NCBI RefSeq assembly: GCF_014197435.1
Contig: NZ_JACIFP010000001.1
Location: forward strand, 930,001 to 994,000
DNA length: 64,000 nt
Reading direction: 5' to 3'
From: Gordonia humi
GTDB taxonomy: Bacteria; Actinomycetota; Actinomycetes; Mycobacteriales; Mycobacteriaceae
The notes under the pieces were generated by a model. It was not told where the DNA came from. It saw only the letters and a list, made by a program, of their open reading frames with translations, and did no database searches. A program made the position numbers and the translations under genes. How positions within the stretch are numbered: the stretch's first letter is position 1; every line of letters begins with the position of its first letter. Shown one piece after another: positions 44,710-53,009 of the stretch.

Positions 44710-46406
44710 ACTCCATCCGTACACCGCAGCGTCGGCGCGGTCGTGTCGGCGGTCGGGGTGTGCTCGCTCTCGCGGTGATCCTCGCGATCGCTGTCGCGGC
44801 TCCGCTCGTGGCGGTGCTGGTGCGCGCGGTGATCGGTTATGACGGGAGCCCGTCGGCGCTGGGTGCCCTCGCCGATGCGGACAATCTGCGTGTCATCGGC
44901 AACACGGTGCTCCTGGGTGTGCTCGTGGTGGTGATCGCCACGGTCATGGCCGCGCCGTTGGCGTATCTCATGTCGTGGACGCCGATGCGTGATAAGCGGT
45001 GGGTCGATGTCGCGGTGATGGTGCCGTTCATGACTCCGCCGTATGTCGCGGCGTTGGCTTGGATGGACTTCACTCGTGTCGACGGTCTGGCCGATCGCTG
45101 GCTCGGGACGTGGGTCGGTGACGGGGTCCGTGCGGTCCTGAACACTCCGGTCGGGATGGCTGCGATCATGGCGTGTGAGTTGTTCACGTTCTTGTATCTG
45201 TTGTTGCGCAATCGGTTCGATGCGATGTCGGCGTCGAGTGATGAGGCTGCTGAGGTGTCGGGGGCGTCGTGGGGTCAGCGTCTGCGGTGGGTCACGTCGC
45301 CGTTGATGACGCCGACGTTCGCGTTGGGTGCGTTGGTGGTGTTCTTGCGGGCGTGTGCCGAGTTCGGTACACCGATCACGTTGGGTAATCGCATCGGTTT
45401 TCCGGTGTTGGTGTCGGAGATCTATCGGGACGTGACGATCGATCCGCTCGATTTCCCGCGCGCGTCGGCGTTCGCGTCGGTGTTGCTCGGTATGGGTGTG
45501 ACGGTGTGGGGTCTGCAGCAGTGGGTTGCGCGTAGGGAGGTGCCGCTGGGTGCGCGGACCGGGCGTCGGGTGTTGGTTCGCGGCGGCCGTTGGCGGCTGG
45601 TCGGCTACCCGTGGATCGCCGTGGTCCTCCTGGTGTCGGTCGTGGTGCCGTTCGTCGCGGTGATCATCGGCGCGATGACGGTCCTGCGCTCGGGTCCGTT
45701 GAACCTGAGCAATCTCACCTTCGACTACTTCACTCGTGTCCTGCAGCCGGGGAAGGGACTCGAGGCGTTGGAGAACAGCGCGGTCCTGGCGGCGGTCGCC
45801 GCGACCGCCGCCACGGTCTTCGTGCTCGCGTACGTCAGCGTCATGACGGTTGCCCGGTCGAAGTCCCCCGCGATGCCCGGGTTGCGTCGTGTCGTGGATC
45901 TGTTGGGTGTGGCGCCGGATACGGTGCCGACGATCGTGCTGGTCATCGGCTTCATCTTCCTGTGGAATGCGCCCTGGCTTCCGGTGACCCCGTACAACTC
46001 TGTGTGGATGATTGTTCTGGCCTACACGGTGATCATGCTGCCGTTGGTTCTGCAGTCGATCAAGTCCTCGCGTATGTCGTTCGGTGACGGTTTGGTGGAG
46101 GCGAGTGCTGCGGCCGGGGCGTCGTCGTGGCAGACGATGCGGCACATCGTGGTGCCTTTGATGGCGCCGGGGATCGTCGCCGGTTGGCTCCTCGGTTTCT
46201 TGTTCGGGTTGCGTGAGGTGGTGGCGTCGTCGTTGCTGCGGCCGGCCTCGCTCGAGCTGGTGTCGCCGTGGATTCTTTCTGAGTTCGATCAGGGGAACCG
46301 GCCGGAGGCGATGGCGATGACGGTGGTCGGTGTCCTCACCTCCACGGTGGTGCTCGTCGTCCTGGAGTGGTGGCGACGACGCATGGCCGCGGCGCGGGTC
46401 GGGTGA
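44706..46406 (+). CDS. ABC-transporter permease, two membrane domains fused (FbpB-like)
   Basis: A 566-residue permease with about twelve hydrophobic helices, both transmembrane halves in one chain. Each half has the cytoplasmic EAA loop: DEAAEVSGASWGQRLRWVTSP near residue 179 (partly quoted) and EASAAAGASSWQTMRHIVVP near 462. The fused layout is standard for FbpB/PhnV-type transporters and lets one gene supply the whole channel. From about 44,950 on, codons TTG, CGT and GTG are used more freely than in the two genes before it. A promoter for the DoxX gene follows within 60 nt. Confidence 0.9.
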   Translation: MNSIRTPQRRRGRVGGRGVLALAVILAIAVAAPLVAVLVRAVIGYDGSPSALGALADADNLRVIGNTVLLGVLVVVIATVMAAPLAYLMSWTPMRDKRWVDVAVMVPFMTPPYVAALAWMDFTRVDGLADRWLGTWVGDGVRAVLNTPVGMAAIMACELFTFLYLLLRNRFDAMSASSDEAAEVSGASWGQRLRWVTSPLMTPTFALGALVVFLRACAEFGTPITLGNRIGFPVLVSEIYRDVTIDPLDFPRASAFASVLLGMGVTVWGLQQWVARREVPLGARTGRRVLVRGGRWRLVGYPWIAVVLLVSVVVPFVAVIIGAMTVLRSGPLNLSNLTFDYFTRVLQPGKGLEALENSAVLAAVAATAATVFVLAYVSVMTVARSKSPAMPGLRRVVDLLGVAPDTVPTIVLVIGFIFLWNAPWLPVTPYNSVWMIVLAYTVIMLPLVLQSIKSSRMSFGDGLVEASAAAGASSWQTMRHIVVPLMAPGIVAGWLLGFLFGLREVVASSLLRPASLELVSPWILSEFDQGNRPEAMAMTVVGVLTSTVVLVVLEWWRRRMAAARVG

Positions 46407-46428
46407 CGCGGAACCGAGACGCTATCCC

Positions 46429-46474
46429 TTGAACGGACGACCCTCGTGTGCATAATTAGGTAATGCTTACCAAA
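46429..46474 (+). promoter_or_regulatory. Promoter with IdeR box over the DoxX start codon
   Basis: TTGAAC (46429-46434), a 16-nt spacer and CATAAT (46451-46456) form a clear promoter. Transcription should begin near 46463, the A of the ATG. The 19-bp box TTAGGTAATGCTTACCAAA (46456-46474) matches the IdeR/DtxR consensus at 15 positions and covers the start codon. Confidence 0.75.
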
Positions 46475-46945
46475 GTTACGAAGAGCGTCGACGGTTGGTC
46501 CGCGTGGGGGCTGGCGGCCTTTCGGATCGTCGTCGGATTCCTGTTCTTCTGTCATGGTGCGTCGACACTGTTCGGTTGGTTCCTGACCTCGCACGGCGGT
46601 GAGACGGCGCAGATCGGCGCCTGGCCGTCGTGGTATGCGGGTGTCATCGAGTTCGTCGGCGGTCTACTGGTCATGGTCGGGTGGGGCACCCGGACCGCGG
46701 CTCTTCTCGGTGCGGGGTCGATGGCCGTCGCCTACTTCTGGAAGCATCAGGGCGACGGGTTGCTGCCCGTGCAGAACGACGGGGAGTCCGCGACCCTGTT
46801 CTGCTGGGCTCTGCTTCTGCTGGTCTTTCTGGGTCCGGGCCGATTCGCGCTCGAGTCGGTGGTGTGGCGACGCGGTCGGCCGCAGCCGCAGCCGCAGCCG
46901 CGGGCGGCGAGCGGCGATCGGAGGCTGGCGGTGGTCGGGGAATAG
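46463..46945 (+). CDS. DoxX-family membrane protein, iron-box controlled
   Basis: A 160-residue DoxX protein with four hydrophobic helices: LAAFRIVVGFLFFCHGASTLFG near residue 17 (quoted in part), PSWYAGVIEFVGGLLVMVGW near 54, and two more. DoxX proteins occur with oxidoreductase or stress complexes in mycobacteria and many have no assigned role. No ribosome binding site precedes the ATG and the transcript is probably leaderless. The IdeR box over the start predicts repression by iron. The C-terminal tail has a Pro-Gln repeat. It converges on the HxlR gene with a 1-nt gap. Confidence 0.85.
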   Translation: MLTKVTKSVDGWSAWGLAAFRIVVGFLFFCHGASTLFGWFLTSHGGETAQIGAWPSWYAGVIEFVGGLLVMVGWGTRTAALLGAGSMAVAYFWKHQGDGLLPVQNDGESATLFCWALLLLVFLGPGRFALESVVWRRGRPQPQPQPRAASGDRRLAVVGE

Positions 46946-46946
46946 G

Positions 46947-47411
46947 TCAGATGCGCCGTGCCCCCGGACCCGGTTCGGCGTGCACGGCACTCGGGTCGGT
47001 GATGCGATGGCCGTCGTCGCAGCGGAGTTCCAGGTGCACGTGTGCGCCGCAGCCGTCGTGGCCGATCTGAAGGGCCGGTCCGCTCGGGTCGGAGCGGTGC
47101 GCATCGCCCCACGCCAGGAGTGACAGCAACACCGGCTGGAGATCGAGTCCGGCATCGGTGAGGCGATACTCCTTGCGGCGTCGCGCGCCGGGTTCGGCGT
47201 AGTCGACGGCGCGGAGCACGTCGTCGTCGACGAGGCGACGCAGCCTGTTGGCCAGGACCGAGTCGGAGATGCCGGTGTGCTGCCTGATCTGGTCGAATCG
47301 ACGGATGCCGTTGAACACCTCGCGCAGGATCAAGACGCTCCAGCGGTCGCCGATCACGTCGAGCGTTCGCTGCACCGAGCAGTTCTCGGTGTCGTAGTCG
47401 AGCCAGTTCAT
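46947..47411 (-). CDS. HxlR-family transcriptional regulator
   Basis: A 154-residue winged-helix regulator. NCSVQRTLDVIGDRWSVLILREVF (quoted in part) with Cys at residue 10, FDQIRQHTGISDSVLANRLRRL and KEYRLTDAGLDLQPVL are family landmarks. The N-terminal Cys can be a redox sensor in HxlR proteins. ATG at 47409-47411 is preferred because it gives the usual NWLDYD start; an extended start at 47459 exists. It is divergent from the thioesterase gene and probably regulates it. Confidence 0.88.
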   Translation of the reverse strand: MNWLDYDTENCSVQRTLDVIGDRWSVLILREVFNGIRRFDQIRQHTGISDSVLANRLRRLVDDDVLRAVDYAEPGARRRKEYRLTDAGLDLQPVLLSLLAWGDAHRSDPSGPALQIGHDGCGAHVHLELRCDDGHRITDPSAVHAEPGPGARRI

Positions 47412-47422
47412 GTGGCCATGGT

Positions 47423-47484
47423 ATCTGGCTCGTGTATTGACAGCCAGCTCCTCGTTCATCTAACTTCCAATCAAGAAGCCAGAT
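47423..47484. promoter_or_regulatory. Divergent promoter region with inverted repeat ATCTGGCT ... AGCCAGAT
   Basis: ATCTGGCT (47423-47430) and AGCCAGAT (47477-47484) are exact inverses, and AGCCAG recurs at 47442-47447. TTGACA (47437-47442) and TAACTT (47461-47466), 18 nt apart, form a plausible promoter for the thioesterase. The spread of half-sites suits HxlR control. Confidence 0.5.
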
Positions 47485-47499
47485 GATGGGAGACCGATC

Positions 47500-47922
47500 A
47501 TGACCGACACCCCCGCACTGCCCGACCTCGGGCCGGACACCGCGAGCGAATTCCTGAAAGCGGCCGGCTTCATCGTCACCGTCGCGACCGGAACCAGGGT
47601 CGAAGGCCACGTCGACCTGGGCGAGCGGCACCACACACCGTGGGGTGTGGTGCACGGCGGCCTGTACGCCACCATCGTCGAGAGCGCGGGCAGCATCGGT
47701 GCGAGCGCCGCCGTCGTCGATCGCGGGCAGTTCGCGGTCGGCGTCCACAATGCGACGGACTTCCTGCGTCCGTCGAAGGGCGGCCGCGCGACGGTCCTCG
47801 CCGAGCCGATTCAACAGGGTCGGATCCAGCAGTTGTGGCTCGTGGAGATCACCGACGCCGCGAGCGGTAAGACCCTGGCCCGCGGACAACTGCGACTGCA
47901 GAACGTTCCGCTGCCAGAATGA
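47500..47922 (+). CDS. PaaI-family hotdog thioesterase
   Basis: A 140-residue hotdog-fold protein. RHHTPWGVVHGGLYATIVESAGS (near 51-73; quoted in part) has the VHGG segment and Glu of PaaI/4HBT-II thioesterases. These hydrolyse acyl- or aryl-CoA esters; the Glu serves as general base. ATG 47500 follows GGGAGA. It begins an operon with the isochorismatase-like gene (4-nt gap) and is under likely HxlR control. Confidence 0.88.
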   Translation: MTDTPALPDLGPDTASEFLKAAGFIVTVATGTRVEGHVDLGERHHTPWGVVHGGLYATIVESAGSIGASAAVVDRGQFAVGVHNATDFLRPSKGGRATVLAEPIQQGRIQQLWLVEITDAASGKTLARGQLRLQNVPLPE

Positions 47923-47926
47923 GTCC

Positions 47927-48619
47927 ATGACCGACTACCTCGATCCGCACTGGCCGACGGCGGTCCTGGTGATCATCGATGTGCAGCGCGACTTCGTCGA
48001 CTCCGTCCCGGGCACCGCCGACGTGGTGCCGACGATCGCCAGGCTCGCGTCGTCGTTCCGGGCGGCCGGGCGGCCGATCGTTCACGTCGTGCGGTCGTAC
48101 GCCGCGGGCGAGAGCGATGTCGACGTGGTCCGTCGGTCCGCGATCGAGGCGGGCGAGGCCGCAGTCGAACCGGGAACACCGGGCGCGCGGATACCCGACG
48201 AACTGCTGCCCGCCGTCGTCGACCTCGACTGGGATCTGCTGAGGTCGGGACGGGTCCAGCGACTCGGCGACGTCGATCACGCGCTCTACAAACCGCGCTG
48301 GTCGGCGTTCTATCGGACCCGCCTGGACGCGCTGCTGCGGGGAGCCGACGTCGACACCGTGGTGGTCGCCGGCTGCAATCTGCCGAACTGCCCGCGCGCC
48401 ACGCTGTTCGACGCGTCCGAACGCGACTACCGGACGGTGCTGGTGACAGATGCGACGTCGCAGACCACGGCCGAGCGGATCGCCGATCTGGAGCTGATCG
48501 GGGTGCGGTCCGCGACGGTGGACGAGGTCACGGGGGCGATCGGGCGGTCCGCGTCTGTGTCAGCGGTGGGTGGGCACACCGACGTCTGTCGCGACGACGA
48601 TGCCGGCCGCCACCAGTGA
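47927..48619 (+). CDS. Isochorismatase-family cysteine hydrolase
   Basis: A 230-residue hydrolase. The triad is visible: Asp in IIDVQRDFVDS near residue 18, Lys in YKPRWSAF near 122, Cys in AGCNLPNCPRATL near 146. Such enzymes hydrolyse amides or vinyl ethers; without siderophore genes nearby, isochorismate is not implied. It starts 4 nt after the thioesterase stop. Its last 60 nt overlap the end of the convergent CoA-transferase gene, an unusually long antisense overlap. Confidence 0.88.
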   Translation: MTDYLDPHWPTAVLVIIDVQRDFVDSVPGTADVVPTIARLASSFRAAGRPIVHVVRSYAAGESDVDVVRRSAIEAGEAAVEPGTPGARIPDELLPAVVDLDWDLLRSGRVQRLGDVDHALYKPRWSAFYRTRLDALLRGADVDTVVVAGCNLPNCPRATLFDASERDYRTVLVTDATSQTTAERIADLELIGVRSATVDEVTGAIGRSASVSAVGGHTDVCRDDDAGRHQ

Positions 48620-49792
48620 CCGGCGCTCGTCAGCGCTGTAGCCGAGTTCGGCCAGGATCTCCTGGCTGTGCTGTCCCAGGAGCGGGGCGGGGCGGGGTGT
48701 GTGTCGTTCGAACTCCTCACCCGCCGCGGCGTGATCGATCGGCGGACGCGCCAGACGCGCCGATCCCAGTCCGGGCTGCTCCACCGGTGCGAAGAAGTCC
48801 GAGGCGCTGAGCTGCGGATCGTCGAACAGGTCCTCGATCGAGTTCACCGGGCCGTGCGGGATGTCGGCGGACGCGAACGCCGCCGACCACTCGGCGGTCG
48901 TCCGGGTGGCCATCTCCTCGGCGAGCAGCGCGTACAGATCGTCGACGTGCGCGGTCCGTCCGCGGATGTCGGAGAACCGTGGATCGTCATTCAGTTCGGG
49001 GCGTCCGATGAGATCGAAGAACGACGTCCAGTGCTTGTCCGCGTACACCATCACTGCGAGGTGCCCGTCTTTCGTCGCGTACGGGCGTCGGTTGGGCGAG
49101 TCGGTGCGGACGTAACCGGTCGGCCCGGTCGGCGGGTCGGGGATCCAGCCGCCCTGGCGGTCGAGCAGCATGAACGAGGCCATGCCCTCGAGCATCGGGA
49201 CCTCGACGGCGCGTCCGACCCCGGACACGTCGCGGGCGTGCAACGCTGCGCAGGCGGCGGCCGCGCCGTAGAGTCCGATCACCTTGTCCGCGGCCGCGGA
49301 ACGCCAGTACGCGGGCTCGGCCCCGTTCACCGCCTGGGCCGTCGCGACGCCGCTCGACGCCTGGATGACATCGTCGTAGGCCGGCTGGTCGGCGAGCGGT
49401 CCGCCCCGCGCGTACCCGCGGAAGCCGCAGTGCACCAGACGCGGATTGATCGCGTGCAGATCCTCGAAGGTGATGCCGAGGCGAGCGGCGGCAGGCGGCC
49501 GGATGTTGTGCACGAACAGGTCCGCCTCCGCGACGAGGCGATGCAGGATCGACGTGGCTTCGGGCTGTTTGAGGTCCAGCGCGATCGAGCGTTTGCCCCG
49601 GTTGGCGTTGACGAACACCGGTCCGACTCCCGTGCCGGCGTCATCGGCGATACCGCGGACCTGATCGCCCTTCGGCGACTCGACCTTGATGACGTCGGCG
49701 CCCCACTCGGCGAGTACCTGGGTAGCGTACGGGCCCATGAAGACGGTGGAGAGGTCCAGGACGCGGACCCCGTCGAGTGGGAGCGTGCTCAT
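48560..49792 (-). CDS. CaiB/BaiF family III CoA-transferase
   Basis: A 410-residue family III CoA-transferase. It opens PLDGVRVLDLSTVFMGPYATQVLAEWGADVIKVE (ends quoted), has NRGKRSIALDLK near 64 and YDDVIQASSG near 139, where Asp is the conserved catalytic acid region, and PHGPVNSIEDLFDDPQ near 332. It moves CoA between carboxylic acids. The start overlaps the acyl-CoA dehydrogenase stop (ATGA), so it is the last gene of a three-gene operon with two dehydrogenases. It likely activates the acid that they oxidise. Confidence 0.92.
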   Translation of the reverse strand: MSTLPLDGVRVLDLSTVFMGPYATQVLAEWGADVIKVESPKGDQVRGIADDAGTGVGPVFVNANRGKRSIALDLKQPEATSILHRLVAEADLFVHNIRPPAAARLGITFEDLHAINPRLVHCGFRGYARGGPLADQPAYDDVIQASSGVATAQAVNGAEPAYWRSAAADKVIGLYGAAAACAALHARDVSGVGRAVEVPMLEGMASFMLLDRQGGWIPDPPTGPTGYVRTDSPNRRPYATKDGHLAVMVYADKHWTSFFDLIGRPELNDDPRFSDIRGRTAHVDDLYALLAEEMATRTTAEWSAAFASADIPHGPVNSIEDLFDDPQLSASDFFAPVEQPGLGSARLARPPIDHAAAGEEFERHTPRPAPLLGQHSQEILAELGYSADERRSLVAAGIVVATDVGVPTHR

Positions 49793-50877
49793 CGGCGTGC
49801 CGCCCGCTCCGCCTGACCGATCACGACGGGCCACAGCTGCGTCGGAGCGGCCCGGACCAGCGCCCCGAGTGCTCGGTCCCATGCCCGGGTGGTGCCGAAC
49901 TCGCTGCGCCAGTCGAGGGCGGCCAGCGTGAACAGGTGCAGCGGATGCTCCTGTGTGGTGCCGATCGCGCCGTGCGCCTGATGGGTGTTCCGGACGACGA
50001 CCGATGCCGCGTGCCCGGCGCACGACCGGGCGACGGCGATCTTCGTCGCGGCCGCGGGATCGCGCAGCCCCTCGGCCGCCGCCTCCGACACCGCGGCGTC
50101 GACGGCGGCTCGGGCCAGCGCCGATTCGGCGGCGGCGTCGGCCACCAACTGCTGAACGGCCTGGAACTTGGCGAGCGGCCGGCCGAACTGGATGCGGACA
50201 CTCGTGTGCTCGACGGCGAGGTCGACGGCCTTCTGTAGCGCACCCGCGCACTGTGCGGCTCGGGCGAGGGCTCCGCGCAACGCCAGCTCGTCGAGCACGG
50301 CGTCGGCGTCGGCGAGTTCGGCTCCGGCGGGCAGCTCGCCGGTCAGCGCGAGGTCGGCGCGCGGCTGGCCGGAGTTCGTCGGCACCGATGCGATGTCGGC
50401 GACGGCGCCCAGCGCGCTCGCTTCGACGTCGACGACCGTCGTGGAGCCGCCGCCGCGGCGGACGATGACGACCGACCGTGCGCCGCCGAGCCACGGCACC
50501 GCGGCGGCATGACCGCTCTCGTCGAGCACGGCGACGGTGCGCGGCGTCGTCGGGTCGCCGACGGGCAGTCCGGCGGTCGCCAGCAGCCAGTTGGCGAGCA
50601 GGTCCGTCTCGATCAGCGGAAGATGCCGTGCGTTCGCGGCGGCCTCGCTGTACAGGGCGGCCGCTTCGAGAAGTCCCGCACCGGAGCCACCGTCCTTCTC
50701 CGGCGTCGTCAGCGCGACGAGACCGAGTTCGGCGAGCTGGGTCCACAGCGCCTCGTCGAAGACGACACCGCTCCCCGCGGCGGTGAGCCGATCGGTCACA
50801 TCACCGTCGAGGACGTCGCGCATCATCTGCACCAGATCGGCGTCGGCGGCGGCGGTCTGCAGAGTCTGATCGTTCAT
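49789..50877 (-). CDS. Acyl-CoA dehydrogenase, smaller (beta-like) partner
   Basis: A 362-residue acyl-CoA dehydrogenase-like protein. N-terminal helices (WTQLAELGLVALTTPEKDGGSGAGLLE, near 46; quoted by its start), a reduced middle domain, and a C-terminal helical domain with QFGRPLAKFQAVQQLVADA near 230 and QAHGAIGTTQEHPLHLF near 305 are seen. It is shorter than typical members and follows a 382-residue paralogue, the usual layout of alpha2beta2 FadE pairs in mycolata. It overlaps the CoA-transferase gene by 4 nt. Confidence 0.88.
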   Translation of the reverse strand: MNDQTLQTAAADADLVQMMRDVLDGDVTDRLTAAGSGVVFDEALWTQLAELGLVALTTPEKDGGSGAGLLEAAALYSEAAANARHLPLIETDLLANWLLATAGLPVGDPTTPRTVAVLDESGHAAAVPWLGGARSVVIVRRGGGSTTVVDVEASALGAVADIASVPTNSGQPRADLALTGELPAGAELADADAVLDELALRGALARAAQCAGALQKAVDLAVEHTSVRIQFGRPLAKFQAVQQLVADAAAESALARAAVDAAVSEAAAEGLRDPAAATKIAVARSCAGHAASVVVRNTHQAHGAIGTTQEHPLHLFTLAALDWRSEFGTTRAWDRALGALVRAAPTQLWPVVIGQAERAARR

Positions 50878-50903
50878 GGGAGTGTCTCCTTCGCTGTTCC
50901 GGC

Positions 50904-52052
50904 TCACCGCATGCCCAGCCCGCGGGCGATGACGCCGCGCAGGATCTCGTTGGTTCCGCCGCGCAGGGTGAATCCGGGACGCTGCGTCACCGCGCGTCGG
51001 GTGAGGATCGACACCGCACCGGTGCCCCCCGCGGGCAGAGCAAGGTCGGCGACGTCGGCGATGTCTCCTTCGAGTGACGTGCCGAGCACCTTGACCAGGG
51101 CCGCGGGTACGTCGGCGGCCTCGCCCTTCTGCAGGGCGGTCGCCACCGAGAGCGACATCTGGTGCAGTCCGCCGAGCCGTCCGACGATACGACCGAGTTC
51201 GGCGTCGTCGATGTCGACCTCGTCGTTCCGGGTGATCTCGTCGACGAGTCCGTACGTGGACAGGAATCGTTCGGGCCCGCTGCGTTCGAAGCTGAGTTCC
51301 GAGGTGACCTGCTTCCAGCCGTCGCCGAGTTCGCCGATCACGTGGTCGTCGGCGACGAACACACCGTCGAGGTGGATCTCGTTGAAGTGGTGCAGACCGT
51401 TGGCCGAGATCACCGGGCGGATCTCGACGCCCGGATCCTTCAATTTCACGAGCAGCTGACTCAGTCCGGCGTGTCGGTTCGGGCGTCCGCCGGGCACCTC
51501 CTCGACCGGGGCGGTCCGCACCAGTGCGATGAAGGCGTCCGCCTCGTGCCCGCCCGAGGTCCACAGCTTGGTGCCGTGCACACGCCATCCGCCGTCGACC
51601 TTCTCGGCGCGGGTGCGGACGCTCGCCAGGTCCGACCCGGAGTCGGGTTCGCTCATGCCGATGCCGAAGAACATCTGGCCCGCGGTGATGCGCGGCAGGT
51701 ACGCCTGCTTGATGGCGTCGCTGCCGTAGCGCAGGATGGTCGGCGCCACCTGGCGGTCGGCGATCCAGTGGGCGGCGACAGGTGCTCCCGCGGCGAGGAG
51801 CTCCTCGGTGACGACGAACCGCTCGAGAAAGGTGCGGCCGTGTCCGCCGAATTCGGTGGGGATCGTCATGCCGAGCCAGCCCTGCTCGGCGAGCGCCGTG
51901 GTGAAGGCGACGTCCCAGCCGCTCAACCAGGTGTCGACGGTGGGGGTGAACTCGCCCGCGTCGCGTCGGGCGGCGATGAACTCGCGCACACGGCGGCGCA
52001 GGTCGATCAGTTCCGGAGTCTCCCGCACGGCGGCGGGCATCAGTGTGGGCAT
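50904..52052 (-). CDS. Acyl-CoA dehydrogenase, larger (alpha-like) partner
   Basis: A 382-residue acyl-CoA dehydrogenase. FFGIGMSEPDSGSDLASVRTRAEK near 127 (quoted in part) binds FAD and substrate, WRVHGTKLWTSGG near 155 is the middle domain, and the C-terminus TLRGGTNEILRGVIARGLG is the FAD adenine-binding end. It leads the operon of two dehydrogenases and the CoA-transferase, 26 nt before the smaller partner. It is divergent from the IclR gene. Substrate unknown; paired dehydrogenases in this group usually act on steroid side chains or branched acyl-CoAs. Confidence 0.9.
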   Translation of the reverse strand: MPTLMPAAVRETPELIDLRRRVREFIAARRDAGEFTPTVDTWLSGWDVAFTTALAEQGWLGMTIPTEFGGHGRTFLERFVVTEELLAAGAPVAAHWIADRQVAPTILRYGSDAIKQAYLPRITAGQMFFGIGMSEPDSGSDLASVRTRAEKVDGGWRVHGTKLWTSGGHEADAFIALVRTAPVEEVPGGRPNRHAGLSQLLVKLKDPGVEIRPVISANGLHHFNEIHLDGVFVADDHVIGELGDGWKQVTSELSFERSGPERFLSTYGLVDEITRNDEVDIDDAELGRIVGRLGGLHQMSLSVATALQKGEAADVPAALVKVLGTSLEGDIADVADLALPAGGTGAVSILTRRAVTQRPGFTLRGGTNEILRGVIARGLGMR

Positions 52053-52101
52053 CGGGGTCTCGTCTCCTCGTGACGCTGATCGCCTACGTTTATAAGTGAT
52101 C

Positions 52102-52130
52102 CTCTACGTAAATACGTAACTCGTGTAGAG
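52102..52130. promoter_or_regulatory. Nested palindromes between the dehydrogenase operon and IclR (probable operator)
   Basis: TACGT (52105-52109) and ACGTA (52114-52118) are inverses around AAAT; outside them CTCTAC (52102-52107) and GTAGAG (52125-52130) are inverses. On the minus strand TATAAA (52089-52094) is a good -10 for the dehydrogenase operon, which puts the palindrome in its -35 area. IclR binding is inferred. Confidence 0.55.
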
Positions 52131-52222
52131 TAGTTCACAGCGGCGGGACGGTCAACGCATCGACTGGGACGATGATCGGGCGCCGCATGCTGGTTCGACA
52201 TCGATCTACGTGAGGGGCGACC

Positions 52223-52966
52223 GTGGCAGAACGACCGGCGACGGTGCGCCCTCGTCATCGCATGGTCGACCGTGTATCGGGAATCCTCGAGTTCGTGGCC
52301 CGCTCGGAGGGCGTCTCGCTGACCGAGATCTCACGCCACGTCGGGGCCCCGGTCTCGTCCGTCCAGGGCCTGGTGAACGGCCTCGTCGCCACCGGGTATC
52401 TCGACGAGCGGGCGCGTGTGTACCGGCTGGGCGTCGCACCGTACTTCTTGAATCTGCTCGCCGGACGAGGCGCGGTGAACCGCATCCTGCACGAGGACCT
52501 CGTCGCGCTCCATGAGAAGACGGGCAGCACCAGCGCGGTCCTGTCGGTGGCGGTCGGTTCCGACATCGTCTACATCGACCACGTGTCCGACGATCCGCAC
52601 ACGGCCTACCTGGCCGAACGATTCCTTCGACGGTCACTGATCCGGACGTCGACGGGATGGGTGCTGATGGCCGACTGGGAGTCGCGCGACCTCTGGGCCT
52701 ACTTGGAGACCCTCGGCGACGACGACCGGCCGCGGGTCCAGAAGCTCCTCGACGAACTCGAGTCCATCCGGACCACCGACATGTCGGTGCTGCCGAACAT
52801 CGCCGAGGACCCCGATCTCGACGGCATCTCGATCGCGGTCCGCGAACGCGGTCGCGTGGTGGCCGCGGTCGGTGTCGTCGGGCGGCATGACGAACTGGCC
52901 CGCAACCGCGAGCGGATCGTCGACGCCCTCCGAGCCCAGGCCCGCGCGTGGGACGCGCGCGGGTGA
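52223..52966 (+). CDS. IclR-family transcriptional regulator
   Basis: A 247-residue IclR protein. The winged helix near residues 14-65 includes GVSLTEISRHVGAPVSSVQGLVNGL (quoted by its start) and the effector domain (75-240) has DDPHTAYLAERF and DDPDLDGISIAV-like DPDLDGISIAVRERGR. GTG 52223 is preceded by GAGGGGCG. It is divergent from the acyl-CoA dehydrogenase operon and 43 nt upstream of the enoyl-CoA hydratase, so it probably controls both sides. Confidence 0.9.
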   Translation: MAERPATVRPRHRMVDRVSGILEFVARSEGVSLTEISRHVGAPVSSVQGLVNGLVATGYLDERARVYRLGVAPYFLNLLAGRGAVNRILHEDLVALHEKTGSTSAVLSVAVGSDIVYIDHVSDDPHTAYLAERFLRRSLIRTSTGWVLMADWESRDLWAYLETLGDDDRPRVQKLLDELESIRTTDMSVLPNIAEDPDLDGISIAVRERGRVVAAVGVVGRHDELARNRERIVDALRAQARAWDARG

Positions 52967-53009
52967 CGACCGATTCACCTCCGACAACCCCCTGGAAAGG
53001 AAATCCATC

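Noticed and set aside
44379-46145. A 588-codon open frame on the minus strand inside the ABC genes
   Set aside because: It is rich in Arg, His and Gln with no fold, and lies opposite well-supported permease and binding-protein genes; it is a GC-driven shadow.
47927-48619. Siderophore isochorismatase (EntB-type) call
   Set aside because: The catalytic triad fits the superfamily, but there is no ACP domain or siderophore gene nearby.
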